Shown: positions 19,971-29,088 of the stretch, piece after piece
Layout of the letters: every line of letters begins with the position of its first letter
Position numbering within the stretch: position 1 is the first letter of the stretch
Assembly: GCA_946480015.1 (NCBI GenBank)
Contig: CAMLIL010000056.1
Location: 1-37,611, forward strand
Direction of reading: 5' to 3'
DNA length: 37,611 nucleotides
Origin: an uncultured Oxalobacteraceae bacterium
GTDB taxonomy: Bacteria; Pseudomonadota; Gammaproteobacteria; Burkholderiales; Burkholderiaceae
Position numbers and translations under genes: made by a program
Notes under the pieces: generated by a model
What the model was told of the DNA's origin: nothing
The model's input: the letters and a program-made list of their open reading frames with translations, nothing else
Databases searched by the model: none

Positions 19971-20017
19971 CGTCCCCCGTTTGCGCGCGAGCAGGCGATC
20001 GCGCAAACGGAGGGACG
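19971..20017. terminator. long hairpin between purB and the convergent receptor gene
   Basis: CGTCCCCCGTTTGCGC (19971-19986) pairs with 20001-20017 over 16 base pairs with a single bulged A, around a 14-base loop; two further outer pairs can form. No T run follows on either strand, so it is a stable structure that may act as a bidirectional barrier rather than a textbook terminator. Confidence 0.55.
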
Positions 20018-20043
20018 ACGGGTTTAATGCAGGCGTAACGGCC

Positions 20044-21966
20044 TTACCGGCGCCACACCAGGCGCAACGCCACCTCGCGCGGCAGCTCGGTGCGCCATTC
20101 CACCGGCCCGTATTCCGCATGGCTGCCGTTCAGGTTCTGACCTGTCAGCGATAGCTCCACGCCGGGCCTGACCATCCACAAATAACGCGCATCCACCGCC
20201 GTATAGCCCGGCACGTCCGGATTGCGCAGCCGCCCCACGTCGCGCACGGCCAGTTCGAACTGCTGGCCGGCGCCGACGTCGAAGGTCGAGCGCAACTGCG
20301 CCGTGTGGCGCGGATCCTTGCCCACCGCGCGTGGACCGGCGCTATCGTTACTGCCCGGCTTGAGCCACATCGACTCGCGCAGGGCGGTATAGCCGGCGGA
20401 GAGACGCCAGCGCTTGCCGGCCTGGTAGCTGCCCCACATCTCGATCCCGCTGGCCTTGCCCTCCATCAGACTGGCGAAGGTGGCGAAGGTAAAGCTGGGG
20501 TCGATCTGCTGCGTGCGCAGATCGTCGTAGCGGTTATGGAACGCGGTCACCGAATACGACAGCTGCGGCATCAGCTGGCCGCGGTATCCCAGCTCGGCCA
20601 CCCGCGCCACTTCCGCGCGCACCGTTGGACCGCCGCGCAGGATGTAGGGCGGCTTGCCCGGGGCGAAGGTGTCGACATCCAGCCGCGAGGGCGCGCGCAC
20701 GGTGCGCGACAGGGCTGCCCACAGCAGATGCGCCGGCGCCGGCTTCCATGCCAGCCGCAAGGTGGGCAGAAATTCGGTACCGGTGTACGGATTGTGTTCG
20801 GCGCGCGCGCCGGCCGTGAGCTCCACACTGTCGTTCAGCGCCACCTCGTCCTGCGCAAACAGGCTGTACCAGCTCTGGCGCAGTTGCGGCGGCAGGAAGG
20901 CGACCAGCGGGCTGTTGCCGACCTCGTCCCAGGTGCGGCGATAGCTGGCGCCCCACACCAGCTGATGCCGGCCCAGCGCCGGCAAGGTGTGCAGCAGCTG
21001 GGCGTCGAACACGTTGATCGCTTCGCTGAAGGTCGGCTGCGCGCTGCGCAGGCTGCGCTCGGCCGAGGCCTGCACGAACAGGTTGCCGCCGGCAGCGAAC
21101 GCATGGCGCCAGCTGCCGTTCACATGCACGCCCGAAGTAAACAGGTCTTGCAGCACCACCTCCATGCCCTGTATCGCCAGCACGCCGGGTTCGGGCTGGC
21201 CGCTGTGGCCCTGGTAGGCGTCGCCGTCCACGCTCAGCGTATCGTCACCGCGCTGCCAGTCGGCGCGAAAGCCGGCCTGGGTTTGCTCGCGGCCGTCGTC
21301 GATGGGGCCGCCGCTGGCCAGCTTGGTGTGCCTCTGCCACAAGTGCTTGCCATACACGCGCCAATTGCCGCCACCATAGCGAAAGCCGGCGTCGGCCCCG
21401 CGCGAACCGGCCCCGAGCACGGCCAGGGTGCCGCGCGTGTCGGCGCTGTCCTTGGTGATGATATTGATGACTCCATTGACGGCGTTCACACCCCACAGGG
21501 TGCCGCCGGGGCCGCTGATGACTTCAATGCGCTCGATGTCTTCGATCAGCACATCCTGGGCATCCCAGAACACCCCGGAAAACAGCGGCGAATAGGCCGA
21601 GCGCCCGTCGATCAGGACTTGCAGCTTGTTCGGACCGGTGGCATTGCTGCCGTTCAGGCCGCGTGCGCTGACCGCGTAGCTGGCGGCGTTGACCTGCGCG
21701 ACCTGCAGATTGGGCGCCAGCCGCAGCGCTTCCGGGATGCTGGTCACGCCGGCACGGCGCAGGTCGTCGGAGGTGATGACGAAAACCGACGCGGCGGCCT
21801 CGGCGAGCGCTTCGGGCCGCCGCGAGACCGACGTGATCTGAATGTTCGCCAGCTCTTCAATCGACAGTTCGGCCATGTCGACCGGGGCCGCGGCCCCCAT
21901 CGCGGGCAGCGATACCGCCCCTGCCAGCATGACGATCAGTGTCTCCCTATGCCTTCTTGTGGTCAT
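20044..21966 (-). CDS. TonB-dependent receptor of unknown ligand
   Basis: A 640-residue outer-membrane receptor. The signal peptide ends near AMGAAA (residues ~1-26). The plug domain has SIEELANIQITSVSRRPE, VFVITSDDLRRAGVTSIPEAL, the ARGLNG and LIDGRSAYSPL segments, and IERIEVISGPGGTLWGVNAV followed by GVINIITK. The barrel ends with EVALRLVWRR, lacking the terminal Phe of many porin-like receptors. No siderophore, cobalamin or sugar gene is adjacent; the divergent neighbours are a cytochrome b561 and two YceI proteins, so the ligand remains open. Confidence 0.88.
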   Translation of the reverse strand: MTTRRHRETLIVMLAGAVSLPAMGAAAPVDMAELSIEELANIQITSVSRRPEALAEAAASVFVITSDDLRRAGVTSIPEALRLAPNLQVAQVNAASYAVSARGLNGSNATGPNKLQVLIDGRSAYSPLFSGVFWDAQDVLIEDIERIEVISGPGGTLWGVNAVNGVINIITKDSADTRGTLAVLGAGSRGADAGFRYGGGNWRVYGKHLWQRHTKLASGGPIDDGREQTQAGFRADWQRGDDTLSVDGDAYQGHSGQPEPGVLAIQGMEVVLQDLFTSGVHVNGSWRHAFAAGGNLFVQASAERSLRSAQPTFSEAINVFDAQLLHTLPALGRHQLVWGASYRRTWDEVGNSPLVAFLPPQLRQSWYSLFAQDEVALNDSVELTAGARAEHNPYTGTEFLPTLRLAWKPAPAHLLWAALSRTVRAPSRLDVDTFAPGKPPYILRGGPTVRAEVARVAELGYRGQLMPQLSYSVTAFHNRYDDLRTQQIDPSFTFATFASLMEGKASGIEMWGSYQAGKRWRLSAGYTALRESMWLKPGSNDSAGPRAVGKDPRHTAQLRSTFDVGAGQQFELAVRDVGRLRNPDVPGYTAVDARYLWMVRPGVELSLTGQNLNGSHAEYGPVEWRTELPREVALRLVWRR

Positions 21967-22008
21967 CGTGTTCCAGTACCCGAGCGTTGATATGCCTGCT
22001 TCAAGCTA

Positions 22009-22021
22009 TTATCAATGATAA
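22009..22021. promoter_or_regulatory. palindrome upstream of the orphan receptor gene
   Basis: TTATCA-A-TGATAA is a perfect inverted repeat about 43 bases before the receptor start, in the divergent region with the cytochrome gene. Its half-sites resemble Fur hexamers but in the opposite order, so the regulator is unknown. Confidence 0.35.
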
Positions 22022-22118
22022 ATTGCGGGTTGACCGGACCGCACGGGGCAATCGTACAGTTCCTGCAACATGGCAAACGGACAATATCTGACCCACTTTT
22101 ACGCGATCTGCATTTTTT

Positions 22119-22127
22119 TGCTATAGT
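22119..22127 (+). promoter_or_regulatory. extended -10 promoter of the cytochrome b561-YceI group
   Basis: TGCTATAGT forms an extended -10 about 45 bases before the start codon, with a weak TTACGC 17 bases upstream of the hexamer. Confidence 0.5.
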
Positions 22128-22171
22128 AGGAATAATTAGTTCTAACACGTACTATTTATTTGGAGCGGGGC

Positions 22172-22699
22172 ATGCGCGAGCGCTATACCACGACGGCGAT
22201 TGTCTTTCACTGGCTGATTGCGCTGCTCATCATCGGCACGTTTTCGCTGGGGCTGGTCATGAGCGACATGCCTGGCATCTCGCCGGCCAAGCTGAAATAC
22301 TATTCCTGGCACAAATGGGCGGGCGTCACCATCCTTGGCCTGGCAGCCCTGCGCTTGCTGTGGCGCCTGAAAAACAGCGCCCCCGAGTATCCCTCCAGCA
22401 TGCCGGCCTGGCAGAAAAGCGCGGCCAACGGCCTGCACGGCCTGCTCTACGTGCTGATGTTCGCGGTGCCGCTGTCCGGCTATTTCTACACCCTGTCGGC
22501 CGGTGTCCCGGTGGTGTATTTCGGCCTGTTCAAGCTGCCCGTGCTGATCGACGCCAACCCGGACTTGAAACCGGTGCTCAAGGCCCTGCACTACTGGCTC
22601 AACATGGGCTTGCTGGGCGCCTTCGCGCTGCACGTGGCCGCCGCCCTCAAGCACCACTTCATCGACCGTGACGGCGTGCTCAAACGCATGCTGCCTTAA
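22172..22699 (+). CDS. cytochrome b561 family protein
   Basis: A 175-residue inner-membrane protein with four helices. The haem-coordinating histidines of the family are visible: His in IVFHWLIALL (helix 1), SWHKWAGV (helix 2), LHGLLYVLM (helix 3) and ALHVAAALKHH (helix 4). Such proteins pass electrons across the membrane, often from the quinone pool. The ATG at 22172 has GGAG six bases upstream; an earlier TTG is less likely. It heads a three-gene run with two YceI genes, the same pairing as E. coli yceJ-yceI. Confidence 0.92.
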   Translation: MRERYTTTAIVFHWLIALLIIGTFSLGLVMSDMPGISPAKLKYYSWHKWAGVTILGLAALRLLWRLKNSAPEYPSSMPAWQKSAANGLHGLLYVLMFAVPLSGYFYTLSAGVPVVYFGLFKLPVLIDANPDLKPVLKALHYWLNMGLLGAFALHVAAALKHHFIDRDGVLKRMLP

Positions 22700-22730
22700 G
22701 CCTATCACCACCGTCTCTCAAGGAAATCCT

Positions 22731-23282
22731 ATGAAAATATTCAGTGGCACATTGCTCGCAGCTCTGCTTGGCGCCGCCGTCCTGGCCGTCGCGGCGCCCA
22801 TGAAGGTCGACCCGGCCAAGTCCAGCGTGTCGGCCACCTTCAAGCAGATGAATGTGCCGGTCGAAGCGAAGTTCAAGAAGTTCGCGGCGCAAATCGATTA
22901 CGACGCGGCCAAGCCGGACCTGGCCAAGGCCAGCGTCGACATCGACACCGCCAGCCTGGACCTGGGCGACCCGGACATGAACAAGGAAGTGGCCAAGAAA
23001 GAGTGGTTCAACGCCGCGCAATTTCCCAAGGCAAGCTTCGTGTCCTCGGCCATCAAGGCCGCCGGACCGGGCAAGCTGACGGTGGCCGGCAAACTGACCA
23101 TCAAGGGCAAAAGCACGGATGTGAGTTTCCCACTGACCGTCAAGACCGAGGCAGGCAAGCAGGTTTTCGAAGGGACGCTGCCGATCAAGCGGCTGACCTT
23201 CAACATCGGTGAAGGCGAATGGAAAGACACCAGCATGGTTGCCGATGACGTGCTGATCAAGTTCCGCGTCGCGGCGCAGTAA
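22731..23282 (+). CDS. YceI family protein, first copy
   Basis: A 183-residue exported protein. The signal peptide ([22 protein letters not shown]) precedes a lipocalin-like YceI barrel with [62 protein letters not shown] and the end segment [15 protein letters not shown]. Members bind isoprenoid or polyisoprenoid molecules in the periplasm. It has an AAGGA site and sits 31 bases after the cytochrome gene. It is distinct in sequence from the second copy next to it, so it is not a recent duplicate. Confidence 0.92.
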   Translation: MKIFSGTLLAALLGAAVLAVAAPMKVDPAKSSVSATFKQMNVPVEAKFKKFAAQIDYDAAKPDLAKASVDIDTASLDLGDPDMNKEVAKKEWFNAAQFPKASFVSSAIKAAGPGKLTVAGKLTIKGKSTDVSFPLTVKTEAGKQVFEGTLPIKRLTFNIGEGEWKDTSMVADDVLIKFRVAAQ

Positions 23283-23341
23283 CGGCACATGCCCTTACGA
23301 CGTTTTTATTTCCAGCATCATTCACTCAACGAAGGATATCC

Positions 23342-23908
23342 ATGAAAATTTCGCATCTCGTCGTCGCCGCCCTCGCTGCCAGCAGCGCCATCGCTTACGC
23401 GGCCGATTCCTACACCATCGATCCTGGCCATACCTACCCAAGCTTTGAAGCCGACCACATGGGCATTTCCGTCCTGCGCGGCAAGTTCACCAAGTCCAGC
23501 GGCACCGTCACCCTGGACCGCGCGGCCAAAACCGGCACCATCGATATCACCATCGATGCCGGCTCGCTGGACTTCGGCAATGAAAAACTCAACGGCCACG
23601 CCAAGGGTCCGGACATGTTCGATGTCGCCAAGTTCCCGACCGTGACCTACAAGGCCAAGTCGATCAAGTTCAACGGCGACTCCCCTGCCACCGTCGACGG
23701 CGAACTGACCCTGCACGGCGTCACCAAGCCGGTCACCCTGACCATCAACAAGTTCAAGTGCATCGAGCATCCGATGCTGAAGAAAGAAGTGTGCGGCGCC
23801 GACGCCTCGGCCGAATTCAAGCGCAGCGACTTCAACATCAACTACGGTCTGCCACGTTTCTCGCCGGAAGTGAAGCTGGCCATCCAGGTGGAAGCGGTCA
23901 AGAATTAA
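23342..23908 (+). CDS. YceI family protein, second copy
   Basis: A 188-residue exported YceI protein. The signal peptide ends at AIAYA-ADSY. The barrel has [66 protein letters not shown] and the [17 protein letters not shown] end. It carries two Cys residues (in KCIEHP and EVCGAD) that the first copy lacks and that could form a disulfide. A GAAGGA site precedes the ATG, and a strong terminator follows. Confidence 0.93.
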   Translation: MKISHLVVAALAASSAIAYAADSYTIDPGHTYPSFEADHMGISVLRGKFTKSSGTVTLDRAAKTGTIDITIDAGSLDFGNEKLNGHAKGPDMFDVAKFPTVTYKAKSIKFNGDSPATVDGELTLHGVTKPVTLTINKFKCIEHPMLKKEVCGADASAEFKRSDFNINYGLPRFSPEVKLAIQVEAVKN

Positions 23909-23925
23909 ACTTCTTCCGATGCAAG

Positions 23926-23964
23926 AAAAAAAGCCTCGCAGCCGGTTGGCCGCGAGGCTTTTTT
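23926..23964. terminator. bidirectional intrinsic terminator
   Basis: GCCTCGC (23933-23939) pairs with GCGAGGC (23952-23958). Seven A residues precede and six T residues follow, so it can end both the YceI operon (+) and the convergent glycine-zipper gene (-). Confidence 0.9.
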
Positions 23965-23985
23965 CATTGCCGATCAAGACGCCGC

Positions 23986-25308
23986 TTAGCGGCCATCACC
24001 GTCGAAGTCGCCAGGCATGGCGCGTTCCACCTTATCCCATGCGGCGCGGGTGGCCGACTTGGCTTGCTGCCAGGTCAGGCGCGAGCGGCCCTTGGTGCGT
24101 TCCCAATCGCTGGCCAGGTCGTTTTCCACCGTGTCGAACTGCTGACCGGTGTAGCGGCCGCGGCTGTTATAGCCCAGTTCGTAGGCCGGACCGTAATCGT
24201 CGTAGGTGTAGCCAGGCGAGTAGTACGGCGCGCTCTGGTACTGGCCGCGCCAGTAGTTCGACTCTTCTTCCGGATTGACCAGGTGGCCGGCCGCCTTGCC
24301 GGCAGCGCCGCCCGCCAGCGCGCCGATGGCGGCGCCGGCAGCCATGCCGACCGGACCGCCGACCGCGCCCACCGAGGCGCCCACGGCGGCACCGCCGCCG
24401 GCGCCCACGCCGGTGGACAGGTTGTGGTCACGCAAATCGTCGCCGGCTTTCGGATTGGCCACCTCGGCCGCGCCCTTGCCGGCCATGCCGCCCGCCAGGC
24501 CGCCGATGGCCGCACCGGCCGCCATCCCGACTGGCCCGGCAACCGAACCGGCCGCCGCACCGGCGGCCGCGCCGGTCCCTGCGCCCACGCCCTTGGCGAA
24601 GTGGTGTTCAGGCAGATCGTCACCGGGTTTGGGATTGACCACTTCGGCCGCCCCCTTGCCGGCCAGACCGCCGGCGATGCCGCCGATGGCCGCACCGGCC
24701 GCCATGCCGACCGGACCGGCGGCAGCGCCAATGCCGGCCCCGGCCGCTGCGCCACCCGCGGCGCCCAGGCCGGTTCCGATGATGTGCTCGCCGGCATTAT
24801 CGGTCCAGCTGCGCTTGATGTGCTCTTCGTCTTCGATCGAGCGTGGCTTCACGCCCATGACGATGCCGCCACTCTTGATGCCTTCCTCGTAGTGCTTGAC
24901 GCGCTCTTCCGGAATGCCGGCGCCGATCAGCGCGCCCACCAGGCCGCCGGCGATCCCGCCCGCGCCCGCGCCGGCCAGGGCCGCGGCCAGCGGACCGGCC
25001 ACGACCAGGCCCACGCCCGGCAGCACCAGGGTGGTGCCCACGGCGGCGATCCCGGCCAGCACGGCGCCGATGGTGCCGCCAATGCCGGCGCCCACGCCGG
25101 CGCCTTCGGCAGCCTTGCTGCCCAGTTCGGTTTGGGTGTCATTGAAATGGGTCTTGCGGGTGTCGTCCGACATCATCAGGGTGACGTCGTCCTTGTCGTA
25201 GCCGCGGTCGGCCAGCGAGCTGTAGGCGCGCTCGGCGCTATCGCGGTCGCGGAACAGGCCAGTCACATAGCGGCTATCTTGTTTATTCGTCGTCTCGTAG
25301 TTACTCAT
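23986..25308 (-). CDS. repeat-built glycine-zipper stress-type protein
   Basis: A 440-residue protein. Residues ~13-55 (RYVTGLFRDRDSAERAYSSL and on to DVTLMMSDDT) resemble the general-stress YflT-type domain. A hydrophobic glycine-rich region follows (residues ~67-131), then a short soluble stretch, then three consecutive 60-residue units (181-240, 241-300, 301-347 partial) each with GPVGMAAGAAIGG, a glycine-zipper and NPK-GDDL or NPEEE. The C-terminus is Tyr-rich, then charged and helical (WQQAKSATRAAWDKVERAM) and ends in DFDGDGR. Glycine zippers suggest membrane insertion or self-assembly. The start at 25308 is chosen for AAGGAAA upstream; the frame is open further but without a site. Function is unknown. 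Confidence 0.85.
   Translation of the reverse strand: MSNYETTNKQDSRYVTGLFRDRDSAERAYSSLADRGYDKDDVTLMMSDDTRKTHFNDTQTELGSKAAEGAGVGAGIGGTIGAVLAGIAAVGTTLVLPGVGLVVAGPLAAALAGAGAGGIAGGLVGALIGAGIPEERVKHYEEGIKSGGIVMGVKPRSIEDEEHIKRSWTDNAGEHIIGTGLGAAGGAAAGAGIGAAAGPVGMAAGAAIGGIAGGLAGKGAAEVVNPKPGDDLPEHHFAKGVGAGTGAAAGAAAGSVAGPVGMAAGAAIGGLAGGMAGKGAAEVANPKAGDDLRDHNLSTGVGAGGGAAVGASVGAVGGPVGMAAGAAIGALAGGAAGKAAGHLVNPEEESNYWRGQYQSAPYYSPGYTYDDYGPAYELGYNSRGRYTGQQFDTVENDLASDWERTKGRSRLTWQQAKSATRAAWDKVERAMPGDFDGDGR
24268..24768 (-). repeat. tandem 180-base repeat within the glycine-zipper gene
   Basis: Two full and one partial copy of a 60-codon unit in exact register, with GMAAGAAIGG recurring at residues 201, 261 and 321 and the NP motif at 225, 285 and 345. 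Confidence 0.9.
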
Positions 25309-25594
25309 TTTGAATTTCCTTTCGTTCGAATATGTGATGTGCGGGGCTCGCGTCAGAACCTGGAAAGTTCGCCAGTGACGGAACAATAAGTCGCGCGGCC
25401 CTGTCGCTTCCGTACGCTGACGCACCAAGATTTCACATTTCCAAACGCCTACTTTTGCGGCAGCATTTTTGCCCAACTTTCAAGCACTACGTTCGTTGCC
25501 GCACCGACCACCGGGGGAGCCCCCTCTAGACTTTTTTCACGGCCGGCGCATCTTTGGCCTGGGGTATGTTTTTCAAACTTTAGGAGGAATCAAC

Positions 25595-25864
25595 ATGTTA
25601 TTCATCATCTGGATCGTCGTCGGAGGTATCTTGGGCTGGCTCGCCAGCATGGTCATGAAGACGGACGCTGAACAAGGCATGATCTTGAATGTGGTCGTTG
25701 GTATTGTCGGTGCCTTCCTGGGCGGCTGGCTGCTCTCCCCGCTATTCGGCAGCGGCACCATCAACTCGGACGACTTCAGCGTCAGCTCGCTGCTGGTGTC
25801 CTTCCTCGGTGCCGTCATCCTGCTGGCCATCGTCAACCTGCTGCGCCGCGGCAGGGCACGATAA
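25595..25864 (+). CDS. GlsB/YeaQ/YmgE-type small membrane protein
   Basis: An 89-residue protein of the transglycosylase-associated (GlsB/YeaQ/YmgE) family, with three membrane helices. The signature is clear: WIVVGGILGWLASMVMK at the start, GMILNVVVGIVGAFLGGWL in the middle and SLLVSFLGAVILLAIVNLLRR at the end. Members are often induced by stress or stationary phase, but their function is unsettled. A strong TAGGAGGAA site precedes the ATG. It is divergent from the glycine-zipper protein, which also looks stress-linked, and is followed by a strong terminator. Confidence 0.93.
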   Translation: MLFIIWIVVGGILGWLASMVMKTDAEQGMILNVVVGIVGAFLGGWLLSPLFGSGTINSDDFSVSSLLVSFLGAVILLAIVNLLRRGRAR

Positions 25865-25881
25865 GCTTGATGCACCCCACC

Positions 25882-25910
25882 AACCAACGCTCCCCGCGTT
25901 GGTTTTTTTT
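25882..25910 (+). terminator. intrinsic terminator after the GlsB/YeaQ-type gene
   Basis: AACCAACGC (25882-25890), a five-base loop and GCGTTGGTT (25896-25904) are followed by a run of T to 25910. Confidence 0.93.
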
Positions 25911-25981
25911 CGTCTGAAATCGCGGCGTCGAGGTGGGCGTCGGCTGGAAGCGGGCAGCGTATTGACGCCTGACGATTTCGG

Positions 25982-26010
25982 TTGACACACGATCAAGCGG
26001 TCGGGATACT
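25982..26010 (+). promoter_or_regulatory. sigma-70 promoter of the S46 peptidase gene
   Basis: A consensus -35 TTGACA (25982-25987), a 17-base spacer and GATACT (26005-26010). Transcription should begin near 26017, which rules out the in-frame TTG at 26011 as the start codon. Confidence 0.75.
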
Positions 26011-26070
26011 TTGCATCGCCCTACCCGGGCGCCTCCGATCATCGTCAACCCGACGTTCACCAAAACTACA

Positions 26071-28233
26071 ATGCGAATGAAAAAGACCTTTCTCATGCTC
26101 GCCGCCCTCAGCTCCGTCGCACAAGCCGACGAAGGAATGTGGATGCCGCAGCAACTGCCGCAAATCGCCAAGCAGCTCAAGGCCGCCGGCCTCAAGCTCG
26201 ACCCCGCCAAGCTCACCAAGCTGACCGAATTCCCGATGGACGCCATCGTCAGCCTGGGCGGCTGCTCGGCCTCCTTCGTGTCGCCGCAAGGCCTGGTGGC
26301 GACCAACCACCACTGCGTCTACAACAGCGTGGCGGTCAACTCGACGCCGGAACGCGACCTGCTGGCCAATGGCTTCCTGGCCAGGACGCTGGCCGAAGAA
26401 TTGCCGGCCGCGCCCGGCAGCCGGGTGTTCGTGACCAAGGAGGTGCGCAACGTCACCGCCGACATCCTCACGCCCGATGCGGCCAGGCTGTCCGGCAAGG
26501 CGCGCGTGGACGCGATGGAAAAGAATGAAAAAAGCCTCGTGGCCGCCTGCGAGAAGGATCCCGGCCACCGCTGCAATGTGTACGCCTACTACGGCGGGCT
26601 GGAGTTTTACCTGATCAAGCAGCTGGAAATTCGCGACGTGCGCCTGGTGCATGCGCCGCCGTCCGGCGTGGGCAAGTTCGGCGGCGACACCGACAACTGG
26701 ATGTGGCCGCGCCACACCGGCGACTACGGTTTCTACCGCGCCTACGTCAGCAAGGATGGCAAGGCGGCCGATTACTCCAAGGATAACGTGCCCTACGTGC
26801 CCAAGTCCTACCTCCGGGTGGCCAGGGAAGGCGTCAAGGAAGGCGACTTCATCATGGCGCTCGGCTATCCGGGCCGCACCAACCGCCACCGCCTGCCGTC
26901 GGAAGTGGCGTTCACCTTCGACTGGGCCTACCCGGCTTTTGTGAAGGCATCGGGCGAAAACCTGGCCATCATCGCGCGCGAAACCAAGAACGATCCGGAC
27001 GCCGCGCTCAAGTATGCCGGCCAGGTCGCCAACCTCAACAACTACTACAAGAACCGCAAGGGCATGCTGACCAGCTACGAAGGCAGCGACTTGCTGGCGC
27101 GTAAAGCCAAGGAACTGGCCGACCTGAAAGCCTGGGTCAACGGTTCGCCGGCGCGCAAGGCCGAATACGCCGCCGGCATCGAGCAGGCCGAGCGCCTGAT
27201 CGCCGAGCGCGACGCCAACACCCGCCGCGATTTCTATCTGTCGTACTCGTCGCCGCGCCTGTTGACCATGGCACGCCAGCTGTACCGCCTGGCCAACGAA
27301 AGCGCCAAGCCGGACGCCGAGCGCAAGTCCGGCTACCAGGAACGCGACCTGCCGCGCATCAAGGCCAGCGTGGCCGCCATCGACCGCACCTACGACGAAA
27401 AAGTCGACAAGGCGCTGGTCATCAACAGCCTGGTCAAGTATGCCGCCCAGCCGGCCAGCCAGCGCAACGCCAACTTCGACGCCGCCCTGGGCATTCGCGA
27501 CGGCATGAAGGAAGCCGAGCTGCGCGCGCTGCTCGACAAGCTGTATGCCGCCTCCAGCCTGGGCAAACCGGCCGGGCGCGCCGCCTTGCTGGGCAAGAAG
27601 CCGGACGACTTCAAAGCCAGCGACGACAGCTTCATCAGGGCTGCCGTGGCGATGTACGAGCAGGGCTTGAAGCGTGAAGCCGAAGAGGAAGAACTGGCTG
27701 GCAAGATTCAGCAAGCCTACGCCAGCTACATGAAGGCCAAGCTGGCCTACATGCACAGCCGCGGCCTGCCGGTTTATCCGGACGCCAACAGCACCTTGCG
27801 CGTCACCTACGGCAACATCAGCGGCCGCCCGTACGGCGCCGACGGCACCGGCGCCTGGACCGCGTTCACCACAGTCAAGGGCGTGGTGGCGAAGGCTACC
27901 GGCGAAGGCGAATTCAATGCACCGGAACGCCAGCTGGCCGCGATCAAGGCCAAGAATTTCGGCGAATTCGTCGATCCCAGGCTCAAGACCGTGCCGGTCA
28001 ACTATCTGGCAACGCTGGACATCACCGGCGGCAATTCGGGTTCGGCGGCCTTGAATGCCAAAGGCGAGTTCATCGGCCTGGCCTTCGACGGCACGCTCGA
28101 CTCGATCATTTCGGATTGGGACTACAACAAGGCCAACACCCGCGACATCCAGGTCGACGTCCGCTACATCCTGTGGAATATGAAGTACGTGGACAAGGCC
28201 GACAAGCTGCTCAAGGAAATGGGCGTCGAATAA
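26071..28233 (+). CDS. S46 family dipeptidyl-peptidase (DPP7/DPP11 type)
   Basis: A 720-residue exported serine peptidase. The signal peptide MRMKKTFLMLAALSSVAQA is followed by the mature DEGMWMP start typical of the family. The catalytic His is in VATNHHC (residues 80-81) and the nucleophile Ser656 is in GGNSGSA. Eighteen residues beyond the Ser is Gly (in AFDGT); in characterised relatives this position is Gly in DPP7 (hydrophobic/aliphatic P1) and Arg in DPP11 (acidic P1), so the former specificity is inferred. It removes dipeptides from peptides in the periplasm. No strong ribosome binding site is seen. A consensus promoter lies 60 bases upstream and a terminator follows. Confidence 0.92.
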   Translation: MRMKKTFLMLAALSSVAQADEGMWMPQQLPQIAKQLKAAGLKLDPAKLTKLTEFPMDAIVSLGGCSASFVSPQGLVATNHHCVYNSVAVNSTPERDLLANGFLARTLAEELPAAPGSRVFVTKEVRNVTADILTPDAARLSGKARVDAMEKNEKSLVAACEKDPGHRCNVYAYYGGLEFYLIKQLEIRDVRLVHAPPSGVGKFGGDTDNWMWPRHTGDYGFYRAYVSKDGKAADYSKDNVPYVPKSYLRVAREGVKEGDFIMALGYPGRTNRHRLPSEVAFTFDWAYPAFVKASGENLAIIARETKNDPDAALKYAGQVANLNNYYKNRKGMLTSYEGSDLLARKAKELADLKAWVNGSPARKAEYAAGIEQAERLIAERDANTRRDFYLSYSSPRLLTMARQLYRLANESAKPDAERKSGYQERDLPRIKASVAAIDRTYDEKVDKALVINSLVKYAAQPASQRNANFDAALGIRDGMKEAELRALLDKLYAASSLGKPAGRAALLGKKPDDFKASDDSFIRAAVAMYEQGLKREAEEEELAGKIQQAYASYMKAKLAYMHSRGLPVYPDANSTLRVTYGNISGRPYGADGTGAWTAFTTVKGVVAKATGEGEFNAPERQLAAIKAKNFGEFVDPRLKTVPVNYLATLDITGGNSGSAALNAKGEFIGLAFDGTLDSIISDWDYNKANTRDIQVDVRYILWNMKYVDKADKLLKEMGVE

Positions 28234-28253
28234 GCGCGTGTCATTCCCTAGAA

Positions 28254-28284
28254 AAGCCGCAGCCTGCCGCTGCGGCTTTTTTTT
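28254..28284 (+). terminator. intrinsic terminator after the S46 gene
   Basis: AAGCCGCAGC (28254-28263), loop CTGCC and GCTGCGGCTT (28269-28278) are followed by T residues to 28284. Confidence 0.93.
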
Positions 28285-28362
28285 CGTCCCGCGTGACAAT
28301 TTGTTATTTTCTAGATGGAAATATTCGCTAGACTTGGCGCAATTCCGCTCGATCCGACGCCC

Positions 28363-29084
<722 letters not shown>

Positions 29085-29088
<4 letters not shown>

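Noticed and set aside
22009..22021. Fur box upstream of the orphan receptor
   Set aside because: The half-sites face the wrong way (ATTATC then GATAA) compared with the Fur arrangement, so I list it only as an unassigned palindrome.
24268..24768. CRISPR-like array suggested by regular repeats
   Set aside because: The 180-base period is a whole number of codons inside a continuous gene, and the repeats encode a glycine-zipper unit; there are no short repeat-spacer units.
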